Shown here piece by piece: positions 43,182 to 51,084 of a DNA stretch of 64,000 nt. A program made the translations under genes and the position numbers. Positions within the stretch are counted from its first letter, which is position 1. The number at the start of each line of letters is the position of its first letter. Source of the DNA: Pseudarthrobacter sp. IC2-21 (lineage in GTDB: Bacteria > Actinomycetota > Actinomycetes > Actinomycetales > Micrococcaceae); the NCBI RefSeq assembly GCF_034048115.1, contig NZ_CP139145.1, positions 62,001 to 126,000 of the forward strand. The letters are read 5' to 3'. The notes beneath the pieces were generated by a model. That model was not told the DNA's origin. It was given only the letters and a program-made list of their open reading frames with translations, and searched no databases.

Positions 43182-44159
43182 TTACGAAGCCCGGGCCAGG
43201 GGGCCCGCGAAGACCGGCAGGTGCCGGGCTTCCCGCGGAGCGCAGCCGTGGACTTCCCGAAACGCCCGGCTGAAGCTCGCCGGGTGGCGGTACCCCCACC
43301 TCGCCGCGACCGCAGCGATGGTTGTTTCGGGGGAGCGTCGCAGCTCCTCCACTGCCCCTTCGAAACGGCGTTGGCGGATCCACGCCGAAACCCCGCCGCC
43401 GGAGGAGGCAAACAGCTTGTGCACGTAGCGGGTGGACACATAGTGGGCCTGGGCGATGGCTTCGGGCCCCAGCACCGGGTTGTGCAGATTCTCCATCACG
43501 TATCGCTGCATCTGCTGAAGCAGGCTTTCGGCGCGGGATCGCGGCGCTGGGATCTCCCGGGCGCCGTACATGCCCTGCAGCAGGGGAAGGAGCATCTTGG
43601 CGGCGGCCTCGCCGTCGATCTCACTCAGCCCGTTGCCGCTGGTGATGGTTGTTCGGGCGAGTTGCGCCAGGAAGGGAATAGCCTGCCCGGCGAGCCGGCC
43701 CGGTCCCGAGTCCATGGGTGATGCAGAACGCTGCGAGATCTCCTCGGCCTGCGTCCCTATGAACCATTTGGGAATGCTGAAGATGAGCACCTCGAATGGT
43801 TCCGCGCCCTCGAAGACGGAAGGCCTAGACGTGTCCTGGCAGGCGATGTCGCCTGGTCGAAGCGTGCACTTCCGATCGTCCTGCTCGATATTGATCATTC
43901 CCTTGGTCATCAGGTACAGCAGGATGGATTCGGGATCGAAGGCCGAGACCAGTCGTTGGGTGCGCGCCACCCGGTGGGCCAGGCCTTGGATGGACTGGAC
44001 GCCGACGGGTCCCATCTGGCCACCGGCCAAGCGGGCCTCGAAGGATGGGGAGGAGACCGACTCGACATACATCGGAAAGAACCGTTCGGCGATTCCCGTC
44101 GCCCAGTATTCCCGTCGTTCGGCGGGCGGTACCGATCGGGTGTCGAGGACGGAGCTCAT
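43182..44159 (-). CDS. AraC-family transcriptional regulator
   Basis: This 325-residue protein has an N-terminal AraC-binding-like domain (RREYWATGIAERFFPMYV early, IACQDTSRPSVFEG in the beta-barrel) and a C-terminal AraC helix-turn-helix pair with YVHKLFASSGGGVSAWIRQRRFEGAVEEL and VAARWGYRHPASFSRAFREVHG. The N-terminal type is common in regulators of aromatic catabolism such as those of benzoate or alkylbenzoate genes. It converges on the metallo-beta-lactamase-fold gene and probably activates the VAO-type oxidase transcription unit through the inverted repeat at 40046. It is divergent from the TetR gene across 443 bases. Confidence 0.87.
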   Translation of the reverse strand: MSSVLDTRSVPPAERREYWATGIAERFFPMYVESVSSPSFEARLAGGQMGPVGVQSIQGLAHRVARTQRLVSAFDPESILLYLMTKGMINIEQDDRKCTLRPGDIACQDTSRPSVFEGAEPFEVLIFSIPKWFIGTQAEEISQRSASPMDSGPGRLAGQAIPFLAQLARTTITSGNGLSEIDGEAAAKMLLPLLQGMYGAREIPAPRSRAESLLQQMQRYVMENLHNPVLGPEAIAQAHYVSTRYVHKLFASSGGGVSAWIRQRRFEGAVEELRRSPETTIAAVAARWGYRHPASFSRAFREVHGCAPREARHLPVFAGPLARAS

Positions 44160-44602
44160 GGGCGCTTTCCGGTGGGAGCCCGATGACGGGCCGGCTTCCC
44201 GAGCATGGGCATGGGGCTACGAAGCGACGACGTGGTGCCGATGCGGGGGAGCAGGGAGCCTTCCAGCGAATGGCAGCGCAGGTGTATCGCCGCAGGTGCC
44301 AGATGCGTTCCACGGCCCGGCTTGCATGGGGAACTTGGTTCCGGATCCATGAACCCCGACAGCCATGGCTGCTGGGGTGCCACGTCTTTTGTGTGGAAAG
44401 ATGCCCCCACGGCACCTCCTTATATGATTCGATTCGTTTCGTACCGAGTGTAAGCTGTATCACAGCGATATTCAATGGTGGCGCCTGCGCACGCCTTGCC
44501 CGTTCCCTTCGTCCATTTGTTTCGTCCCGAGTCCTGCGGCGCGAAAATGCGTGCGATCGTGAACGTTCCGTATTGGATTGGTTTTGGCCGTATGGTTGGC
44601 CT
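44160..44602. other. Divergent control region between AraC and TetR genes
   Basis: No gene is evident in these 443 bases. They hold a partial copy of the TetR-type operator (44431-44445) and two near-identical 14-base segments, GTTTCGTACCGAGT at 44436-44449 and GTTTCGTCCCGAGT at 44519-44532, in direct orientation 83 bases apart. The base composition is clearly lower in G+C from 44420 to 44600, as expected for promoters. Confidence 0.5.
44431..44445. promoter_or_regulatory. TetR-type operator copy upstream of the TetR gene
   Basis: GATTCGTTTCGTACC matches the consensus GATACGAATCGTATC at 11 of 15 positions. It lies in the promoter region of the TetR gene, consistent with autoregulation. Confidence 0.5.
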
Positions 44603-45181
44603 ATGGCAATTAGAAGCGAAGAAAGTCGACGAGCGGTTCTCGAAGCGACTATGAAGTTGCTCGATCACTCCGGCGCCGGCGGATTTACGGTGCAGAAGCT
44701 CTCGATCGAACGCATAGCCCGCGAGGCAGGTGTCAGCAAGACCACGATCTACAGGTGGTGGTCAAGCAAGGTCGCGGTGGTTATCGACACCTTCCTGGAC
44801 AACCACGTTGCCCGCACCCCCGTGCGTGAGGACATCCCGGCGATCGACGCGCTTCGGGAGCACTTGGCGTCCCTGGCCGAAGTCTATGCAAGCCAGGAGG
44901 GTCGTTTGGTGGCCCAGCTGATCGGCGAGTGTCAGCAGGACGAGGCGGCGATGGTCGAGTTCAAGAAGCTCTTCTGGACTCCGCGGTCAGTTGCCGTGAT
45001 CTCCTTGGTGGAGCGGGCCATTGCCGAGGGGGCCATGCGCAAGGATCTCGACGCGCAGGTCGTCACCGAACTGCTGTACGCGCCCGTGTATTTTCGGCTG
45101 CTTTTCCAGTCGGGTCCGCTCGACCGGCAGTCGACGGAATCGATCCTGCAAACGGCTCTCGATGGCCTGGTCACCCAGTAG
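44603..45181 (+). CDS. TetR-family repressor of the aromatic locus
   Basis: From the ATG at 44603 the protein has 192 residues. The N-terminal helix-turn-helix is typical of TetR: SRRAVLEATMKLLDHSG, then LSIERIAREAGVSKTTIYRWWSSK. The C-terminal 130 residues form the ligand-binding and dimer domain with no recognisable ligand motif. TetR dimers bind short palindromes and are released by a small molecule. A 15-bp palindrome recurs upstream of this gene and of at least six transcription units between 45 and 63 kb, so I infer that this protein is the master repressor of the locus. The frame is open far upstream, but those codons overlap the control region. Confidence 0.88.
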   Translation: MAIRSEESRRAVLEATMKLLDHSGAGGFTVQKLSIERIAREAGVSKTTIYRWWSSKVAVVIDTFLDNHVARTPVREDIPAIDALREHLASLAEVYASQEGRLVAQLIGECQQDEAAMVEFKKLFWTPRSVAVISLVERAIAEGAMRKDLDAQVVTELLYAPVYFRLLFQSGPLDRQSTESILQTALDGLVTQ

Positions 45182-45332
45182 CCGTTCGGCTTGAACGCAC
45201 TGCCGGGATGGCGGACTGCGCATCTGGAAGCGCGTGGGTCGCCCGCCGATCCGTCCCGTAGAGGGCGGCCGCGGGCGGCCCTTTTGGCGTCCTGGGCCGT
45301 CGTAGGAGGTGCGGAGGACCCTTGTGCAATAC

Positions 45333-45347
45333 GATACGGTCCGTATA
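45333..45347. promoter_or_regulatory. TetR-type operator upstream of the thiolase gene
   Basis: GATACGGTCCGTATA contains the perfect 6-1-6 palindrome ATACGG-T-CCGTAT and matches the consensus at 11 of 15 positions. It lies 122 bases before the thiolase start. Confidence 0.65.
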
Positions 45348-45468
45348 TATTGTGGGTAGCGTTGGTTTCACCCCGGGCGCTGAGGTGCCCGGTAGGTCTG
45401 TTCCCGCGCCCCCTTCCCTCGCCACGGGTGAATGCAACCGGTGGCCCACCCTGAAAGGACGACTCATC

Positions 45469-46689
45469 GTGACCACTGCCCTCGCGCCGAATGACGCGGT
45501 CATAGTCTCGTATCGCCGAACCCCCATCGGGCGGGCCCGCAAGGGCTCGCTGACGGGCATGCGTCCCGAGGATCTTGCCGTGGCGGCCATCCGCGGAGCG
45601 CTTTCGGAGCTGGGGCCAATCGACGCCATCGGATTTGCCGACGCCTACCTGGGGTGCGCGATGCCGCAAGGCGCGCAGGGCGACAATATCGGCCGCCGGG
45701 CGATGGTGCTCGCCGGAATGGACGCGGTGCCGGCAGTGACCGTAAACCGCTTCTGCGCCTCCTCGCTTCAGGCCACGGCCATGGCGGCCCAGGCCGTCAA
45801 GGCCGGCGACGGCGACGCCTTCTTGGTCGCCGGGGTCGAATCCACCAGCTCGACACCTCCAGTGGTCGAATCCGCCTACCCTGGCTTTTCGGAAGCGGCA
45901 CGGCGAGCCGATGACATTTTTGAAGCAAACCGGCAATGGGAGGATCCGCGGGATCGGGGCCAGCTGCCCGATATCTACATTTCCATGGGCAAGACCGCCG
46001 AGTTCGTGGCACGGCAAACCGGAACCACGCGCCAGGACCAGGACGAATGGGCCCTGGAGTCCCAGCTCCGTGCGCTCAGGGCAATTGAATCGGGCTATTT
46101 CGCGCGCGAGATTGTTCCCGTGACCCTGGATGGCGGAGCCGTGGTGGGTACTGATGACGGCCCCCGGCCCGGCACCACGCTGGAGACGCTGGCCGGCCTG
46201 AAATCCGTGTTTCACGAATCCGGGACCGTCACCGCCGGTAACGCCAGCCCGCTCAACGACGGCGCCTCCGCGCTGGTCGTCATGAGTGCCCGTCGTGCCG
46301 GCGAACTGGGGCTGACGCCCCTGGCCCGTATCCTGGGCAGCGCTGCCAGCGCCCTGTCGCCGGAAATCATGGGGCTAGGTCCGGTGGAATCGTGCCGTCG
46401 GCTGCTCGAGCGCCTCGGGCTGTCCATCGGGAACATCGACATCATTGAGCTCAATGAGGCCTTTGCGGCCCAAGTGGTTCCCGTGGTGCGAAGGCTGGGC
46501 GCCGATCCGGAGCGGGTGAACCCGTTTGGCGGGGCGATCGCCCTGGGTCACCCCTTCGGAGCGACCGGCGCCCGCCTCGTCGGCACGCTCGTCAATGGGC
46601 TGCAGACCACCGACGGGACGCTGGGTCTGGCCACGCTCTGCGTCGGCGGCGGCCAGGGCATGGCCATGGTTGTGGAGCGGCTCTCGTGA
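45469..46689 (+). CDS. Thiolase (acetyl-CoA C-acyltransferase)
   Basis: This 406-residue thiolase has nucleophilic Cys96 in NRFCASS, a NEAFAAQ segment, GGAIALGHPFGATGAR with the active histidine, and TLCVGGGQGMA with the second cysteine. It should cleave a 3-ketoacyl-CoA. AAAGGA precedes the GTG at 45469; longer in-frame starts would include the operator. The next gene, a thioesterase, starts inside its stop (GTGA). In an aromatic locus such a pair could shorten a phenylpropanoid side chain by beta-oxidation or process the dicarboxylic product of ring cleavage. The ligase and hydratase needed for full beta-oxidation are not adjacent. Confidence 0.87.
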   Translation: MTTALAPNDAVIVSYRRTPIGRARKGSLTGMRPEDLAVAAIRGALSELGPIDAIGFADAYLGCAMPQGAQGDNIGRRAMVLAGMDAVPAVTVNRFCASSLQATAMAAQAVKAGDGDAFLVAGVESTSSTPPVVESAYPGFSEAARRADDIFEANRQWEDPRDRGQLPDIYISMGKTAEFVARQTGTTRQDQDEWALESQLRALRAIESGYFAREIVPVTLDGGAVVGTDDGPRPGTTLETLAGLKSVFHESGTVTAGNASPLNDGASALVVMSARRAGELGLTPLARILGSAASALSPEIMGLGPVESCRRLLERLGLSIGNIDIIELNEAFAAQVVPVVRRLGADPERVNPFGGAIALGHPFGATGARLVGTLVNGLQTTDGTLGLATLCVGGGQGMAMVVERLS

Positions 46690-47111
46690 ACCAGCAAACG
46701 CTCATCGCTGACCCGGCGCGGTCGATGCTCGCCGCGGATAAGGCCCTGGAAGGCCTCGGCATCCGCGTGCTGAGCGCCAGCGCGGGCCGCTCCACGGCCG
46801 TCATGTCCATCGCCCCGGAGATGGCAAACGGCCACGGAATTGCGCACGGCGGACTCGTCTTCGCCCTGGCCGATACGGCGTTCGCGATGGCGGCCAACAC
46901 CTTCGGTGCGGGAATCGCCACCGCCGAGGCCGCCATCTCCTATGTCTCTCCCGCGCAAATCGGCGACGAGCTGGTGGCTTCGGCCGAGGTGTCCTTCCAT
47001 GAGGGCCGCCGCATGATCGTTGACGTCATGGTGCGCGCAGGGGAGCGGACCGTGGCCATCTACCGCGGGACTGGCCGCGCCTTGCGTCCGGGGTCCGAGC
47101 CACCCATGTAG
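46686..47111 (+). CDS. PaaI-type hotdog thioesterase
   Basis: The 141-residue protein has a single hotdog domain with GIAHGGLVFALADTAFAMAANTFG, the PaaI signature in which the Asp of ALAD is catalytic. PaaI relieves CoA sequestration in phenylacetate catabolism by hydrolysing dead-end ring-hydroxylated CoA esters. A GTG start overlapping the thiolase stop couples the two genes. Two strong hairpins follow its stop, so it ends the transcript. Hydrolysis of an aromatic acyl-CoA is the most likely role; the exact substrate is open. Confidence 0.87.
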   Translation: MNQQTLIADPARSMLAADKALEGLGIRVLSASAGRSTAVMSIAPEMANGHGIAHGGLVFALADTAFAMAANTFGAGIATAEAAISYVSPAQIGDELVASAEVSFHEGRRMIVDVMVRAGERTVAIYRGTGRALRPGSEPPM

Positions 47112-47125
47112 TTCTTGCCTCTGGC

Positions 47126-47161
47126 ATGGCGCCCATGGACCTTTGCGTCCACGGGCGCCAT
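47126..47161. terminator. Hairpin downstream of the thioesterase gene
   Basis: Arms at 47126-47140 and 47147-47161 pair at 14 of 15 positions with a 6-base loop. It is the first of two hairpins between convergent genes. Confidence 0.7.
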
Positions 47162-47220
47162 TCCTGTTTCCGGTTGCCACATTCCCGTGGTTCTGGCCTG
47201 AGGAGCCGTCGGGGACGGAA

Positions 47221-47254
47221 CTGTGCCCGGGTTCCGTGCGGAACCCGGGCACAG
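47221..47254. terminator. Second hairpin between convergent genes
   Basis: Arms at 47221-47235 and 47240-47254 pair perfectly over 15 bp around a 4-base loop. It can serve the thioesterase transcript from the left and the reductase transcript from the right. Confidence 0.8.
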
Positions 47255-47318
47255 CGTGGATATGGATGGAGGCTTTGGCTCAGGGAAGGGGAGGTTCCCT
47301 TTCCCGGTAGCCGCGGCG

Positions 47319-48647
47319 CTACTTCTTGGCGTCCTTCGCAGCCTTGGCACTGGCCAGCTTGTCGGCGATGCCCATCAGCGAGGGGGAGCCGGCCGCGGCG
47401 ATGAGCATCGCTTCGACCGGACGCTTCAGTTTTGCTGACAGCGGTTCCTCGACGCCCGCCAAGGCGGCCTCACGGCCCATGGCAGGGTTCAGGTGGCAGC
47501 GTACCGGTACGTTGAGAATCAGCCGGCGCAGGCACGAATTGTCGTGGTCGCACCAGACGACTTCCTCCTGCCTGCCCTTGAGCACCTTGTTGGGAAACTC
47601 CGGATCCGCCAGCATCTGGCGAGCCAGCATGATGCCGTCGGCGTAGCCGTCGGTGATGGCCTGGGCCGCCTGCTGCGGATCATAGGTGTTGCTGAGCAGG
47701 AACGGAACATCCGGCAGGTGCTTGCGGAAAATCTGTGGCTCGCTGTGTGCCAGCATCTGACCCGAGGAGGAGGGCAGGTTGTCATCCATCGACTCGTAGT
47801 TGGCGTCGGTCAGGGCAATGTATCCCAGCCCCTCCTTGGCGACGAAGGCCATGACCTCGGCAAAGCCTTCCGGGCCCTGGCCGTCGGGCAGGTGCTCGTT
47901 CACGCTCATGCGCACGCCGACGGGATAATCCATTCCGACCTCGGCGCGGATGGCCCTGATGGTGTCGGTCAGGAAGCGGGCTCGGTTTTCCGGGCTGCCA
48001 CCGTACTCATCCGTGCGCCAGTTGGTGCGCGGGGAGAGGAATGAGGAGTAGAGGTAGCGCATGTGGGCACCGATCTCGATGCCGTCAAAGCCCGCCGCCT
48101 TGGCGCGCACCACTGCGGCGACCGTCTCCTGCTGGACCTCAAGGATCTCCGCCTTGGTGATTTCTTCCGGAGTCGGGTTGGTGCGGCCCCCGGGAATGTA
48201 CATTCCGTGGGGAAGTCGCGGTGCCGCCATACGCACCGGCTTCGGGCTCGCGGCGCGGGTGCTCCGTCCCTTTCCTGGAACGCCCATGGCACCGAAGGCG
48301 GGGAAGATCTGCGCGAAGATCGGCACGGTGCATGCGTGTACCGCATCCACCATCTTTCGAAGGCCTGGAATGAACCTATCGTGGTCGAAGCGCATCAGGG
48401 GCTGGAAAGGTGCCTCCGCGTAGCCGCTTTCGGTGGCCACGGTGCCGCCGATGATCAGCAGCCCAGCCCCGCCCTTGGCCCGCGTGGTGAGAAAGGCAAT
48501 TGTCTGCTCGCTGGGGCTGCCTTCCTTGGTGGGCTGCAGCACGGCCATCGGGCTGAGCACAAAGCGGTTCTTGATCGTCAGGCCATCGATCTTCCAGGAG
48601 CTGGAAAGGACCTCGGTGACGGAGACGGGGGCGGTCTCGGTGGACAT
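47319..48647 (-). CDS. Old-Yellow-Enzyme-family NADH:flavin oxidoreductase
   Basis: The protein has about 442 residues with an FMN TIM-barrel: IKNRFVLSPMAV at the start, GAGLLIIGGTVAT, and YGGSPENRARFLTDTIRAIRAEVG, the most conserved part of the family. After the barrel it has CDHDNSCLRR...PVRCHLNPAMGRE, which recalls the iron-sulfur region of 2,4-dienoyl-CoA reductase, but one of the four cysteines appears to be missing and the FAD/NAD domain is absent. AAGGAG precedes the ATG at 48647. It should reduce an activated C=C bond, for example in an enone, coumarin-like lactone or dienoyl compound. Two overlapping operator copies lie about 60 bases upstream of its start. Confidence 0.87.
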   Translation of the reverse strand: MSTETAPVSVTEVLSSSWKIDGLTIKNRFVLSPMAVLQPTKEGSPSEQTIAFLTTRAKGGAGLLIIGGTVATESGYAEAPFQPLMRFDHDRFIPGLRKMVDAVHACTVPIFAQIFPAFGAMGVPGKGRSTRAASPKPVRMAAPRLPHGMYIPGGRTNPTPEEITKAEILEVQQETVAAVVRAKAAGFDGIEIGAHMRYLYSSFLSPRTNWRTDEYGGSPENRARFLTDTIRAIRAEVGMDYPVGVRMSVNEHLPDGQGPEGFAEVMAFVAKEGLGYIALTDANYESMDDNLPSSSGQMLAHSEPQIFRKHLPDVPFLLSNTYDPQQAAQAITDGYADGIMLARQMLADPEFPNKVLKGRQEEVVWCDHDNSCLRRLILNVPVRCHLNPAMGREAALAGVEEPLSAKLKRPVEAMLIAAAGSPSLMGIADKLASAKAAKDAKK

Positions 48648-48705
48648 TTTTCTCCTTGGCATTTGGGTGGAAACAAGATGAAGCAAGTCATCCACAATGT
48701 AATTC

Positions 48706-48725
48706 GAGTCGTTTCGTATCGTATC
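48706..48725. promoter_or_regulatory. Two overlapping TetR-type operator copies upstream of the reductase gene
   Basis: The 15-mers at 48706-48720 (12 of 15 on the minus strand) and 48711-48725 (12 of 15, with a perfect TCGTATC half) overlap by ten bases. They lie 59 bases upstream of the reductase start on the minus strand. Confidence 0.65.
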
Positions 48726-49045
48726 GTATTGGTGACTCAATTCATATGGATGGCCCGAGAGTCGAGGTTGCGATCGCAGTCGTATCGCCTTAGCCATCGA
48801 TTGACAGGTTGCTGTACGGCAGCCGTCACGATGGGGCCCGATGTCATGAGCGCCATTTGGAGCTCGTTGTTCAGCAGAGAGGGAATCGCTGCGGCGTGCT
48901 CGGGACGCTCGCCGTCGGAAAGGACTTGATGAGCTTCGGTGTGGGTTCCCCGTCACGGGGCAGCGGTGTAAGTCGGGGACATGGCCGATCGCCGTGTGAA
49001 CACCTGGCCAACCGGCCTTACCCATGCGTAGCCCGCGGTAGCGCA

Positions 49046-49079
49046 GACCGGATGCCCCCATGGGCCGGGGCATCCGGTC
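49046..49079 (-). terminator. Hairpin at the end of the ABC importer operon
   Basis: Arms at 49046-49058 and 49067-49079 pair perfectly over 13 bp around an 8-base loop. It follows the stop of the last permease gene by 27 bases on the minus strand. Confidence 0.75.
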
Positions 49080-49105
49080 CATTACCTGCGAGCGGGACCC
49101 AGAAC

Positions 49106-50128
49106 TCAGAACCTGTCGCGGACGTGGCGTTCGCGGCCGTAGAGCGAGACGACGGCAAGGATGATAATCCCGAAGATGATGCGGCTCTGCGCTTCAGAGA
49201 GTCCGTTGCTCACGATGATTGTGGACAAAAGGGTCAGGATGAGCGCGCCGAGCAGCGTGCGGGTGTAGCTGCCGCGGATCGAGCCGAAGATGGTGCCGCC
49301 GACCAGAACGGCGGCCAGGCCCGAGAACAGGTACGGCTCACCGATTGTTTGCGACCACCCTGAGCCGTAGGCGGCAATGAAGATGCCCGCGATCCCGGCG
49401 AGGGCACCAGACGCGGCGAAGACCAGCGTCCACACCACGGAGGTGCGGATCCTGGTGAGCCGTGCGGCCCGGAAGTTGACTCCCGTTGCGTGGAAGCGGC
49501 GTCCGGCGGCGGTGCGGTTGAGGAAGATCCACAGGCCCACCCCACACAACAGCACGATCAGGATGATCGGCGGGAACGGCATGCCGAAGGTGGTTCCACG
49601 CAGGCTGGCCAGGGAACGCAAAGCGGCCGGCGGCGCGGAGGAATAATCCCCGTCGGCCAGGAACAGCGTCGCGCCGGTCAGTGCCGCTCCGGTGCCCAGC
49701 GTGACGACCAGGGGCTGGACCGCGAAGCGGTGGCAGATCCAGCCGATCAGGGCACCGATGCCACCACATACGAGGACCGTGATCAGCACGGCGACCACCG
49801 CCGGGACAGCGAGCTTGCCGGCGACGTTCGCCGCCATGAAGGCGCCGAAGAGGATGTAGCCGGGTGCGGCCAGGTCCAGCCCGCCAAGAATCACCACGAG
49901 CGTCTGCCCCATGGACGCGAGAGCCAGCAGCGAGGTGATGACCAGGATGGAGGTGACGGACCGGGGGTTGGCAATGGCTGGGATGCTGATGACCAGCCAA
50001 GCCGCCAGGACGAGGACAACCAGGACCTGCAGGACCGGTGCCTCGAAGACCCAGGCCTTGAACCGGGTCCACGGCCGTCTGGCCCGGATCGTGGGCGCCG
50101 GGGCGGGGGAGAGAGTGTCGCTGGTCAT
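49106..50128 (-). CDS. ABC transporter permease, ribose/simple-sugar type
   Basis: This 340-residue membrane protein belongs to the BPD_transp_2 (RbsC-like) family. It has about nine hydrophobic segments, with the family phrases LASMGQTLVVILGGLDLAAPGYILFGAFMAA and FSGLAAVLVGGTIFGSIRGSYTRTLLGALIL. The ATG at 50128 overlaps the stop of the other permease gene. It should form the translocation channel with that second permease, energised by the ATPase encoded at 51081, with the lipoprotein encoded at 52710 delivering the ligand. Sitting inside an aromatic-catabolic locus under the same operator, this sugar-type importer probably carries the pathway substrate. Confidence 0.88.
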   Translation of the reverse strand: MTSDTLSPAPAPTIRARRPWTRFKAWVFEAPVLQVLVVLVLAAWLVISIPAIANPRSVTSILVITSLLALASMGQTLVVILGGLDLAAPGYILFGAFMAANVAGKLAVPAVVAVLITVLVCGGIGALIGWICHRFAVQPLVVTLGTGAALTGATLFLADGDYSSAPPAALRSLASLRGTTFGMPFPPIILIVLLCGVGLWIFLNRTAAGRRFHATGVNFRAARLTRIRTSVVWTLVFAASGALAGIAGIFIAAYGSGWSQTIGEPYLFSGLAAVLVGGTIFGSIRGSYTRTLLGALILTLLSTIIVSNGLSEAQSRIIFGIIILAVVSLYGRERHVRDRF

Positions 50129-51084
50129 GATGCGCTCCTTTTCAAGCTGGGGGCCAGCAGCGTCGCGCCCAGTACGACGCCCACGACGAGTACTGCCCCG
50201 TAGGCAAATTGGATGAGGCTGGGTGCCACGCCCGAGGCGGTGAGCAATTGCTGCAGCAAGTAGATGGACAGTGCTCCGAAGAGGGCGCCCAGCAGGCCGC
50301 CGCGCCCACCGGCCAGGCTGGTTCCGCCTAGAACCGCGGCCGCCAATCCCAGCAGGGCGTAGGTGGTGGCCAGGGAGGACTGCGATGACTGCACGATGGC
50401 CGTCAACGCAATGCCGGCGATCCCGGCGAACAGGCCGCCGAGGGTATAGGCCAGGACGCGGACCACCTTGATGTTCACCCCTGAACCGTAGGCGGAGACG
50501 TCGCTTTCACCTGTGGCCAGGAGATTGCTGACGAAGGCGGTGCGGCGCAGGGCGAACCAGATGACCCCGGCGACACCGATCGTGATGAGGGCCCCCGGGA
50601 CGAAACCGATGCCCCCGGCAAAGACCTCGGTCCAGTTGTTCGGCGCCGCCACCGGGTTCTGGGAAATGGTCAGCGACAGGCCCACGAGAAGGAACAGCAT
50701 CCCGGTGGTGGCGACCACCGGGTGCAATCGCACCACGGCGACCAGGATGCCGTTCAACGCGCCGACCCCAGCGGCAACGGCCAGGATGATGGGAGCGGCC
50801 AGTTGCCAGTTTCCCAGGCCTGCGGGAATCAGCACGGCGACGAAGAAGCAATTGATGAACGTTGCCAGGGGGCCGACAGAGATGTCGATGCCGCCAGCCA
50901 GGAGAGAGGGCGTGGAGGCAAACCCCACAAGGACGAACGGCGCCAGCGTGGCCAGGGTGCCGGGCAGGCGCTCGGGGGAAAGGAAGGACGGGGAAATGGC
51001 AAGGTTCAGCACCAGCAGCACCAAGGTGAGCAGCAAGGCAAAGGCGAAGGGCCAGCGCTGGAAGAGGGTTAGGACACGGTTCAT
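50125..51084 (-). CDS. ABC transporter permease, ribose/simple-sugar type
   Basis: The 319-residue protein is a second RbsC-like permease with SLLAGGIDISVGPLATFINC and LLGLAAAVLGGTSLAGGRGGLLGALFGAL. Two different permease subunits imply a heterodimeric channel, as in autoinducer-2 and some sugar importers. It is coupled to the ATPase gene upstream (ATGA) and to the other permease gene downstream. The two permeases are clearly paralogous but not close. Confidence 0.88.
   Translation of the reverse strand: MNRVLTLFQRWPFAFALLLTLVLLVLNLAISPSFLSPERLPGTLATLAPFVLVGFASTPSLLAGGIDISVGPLATFINCFFVAVLIPAGLGNWQLAAPIILAVAAGVGALNGILVAVVRLHPVVATTGMLFLLVGLSLTISQNPVAAPNNWTEVFAGGIGFVPGALITIGVAGVIWFALRRTAFVSNLLATGESDVSAYGSGVNIKVVRVLAYTLGGLFAGIAGIALTAIVQSSQSSLATTYALLGLAAAVLGGTSLAGGRGGLLGALFGALSIYLLQQLLTASGVAPSLIQFAYGAVLVVGVVLGATLLAPSLKRSAS

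Larger units (their letters stand above)
48648..49105. other. Intergenic region with operator and terminator
   Basis: The 458 bases between the reductase start and the end of the ABC permease gene hold the operator pair at 48706-48725 and the terminator hairpin at 49046-49079. Short frames exist but none has a ribosome-binding site or a recognisable product. Confidence 0.5.
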
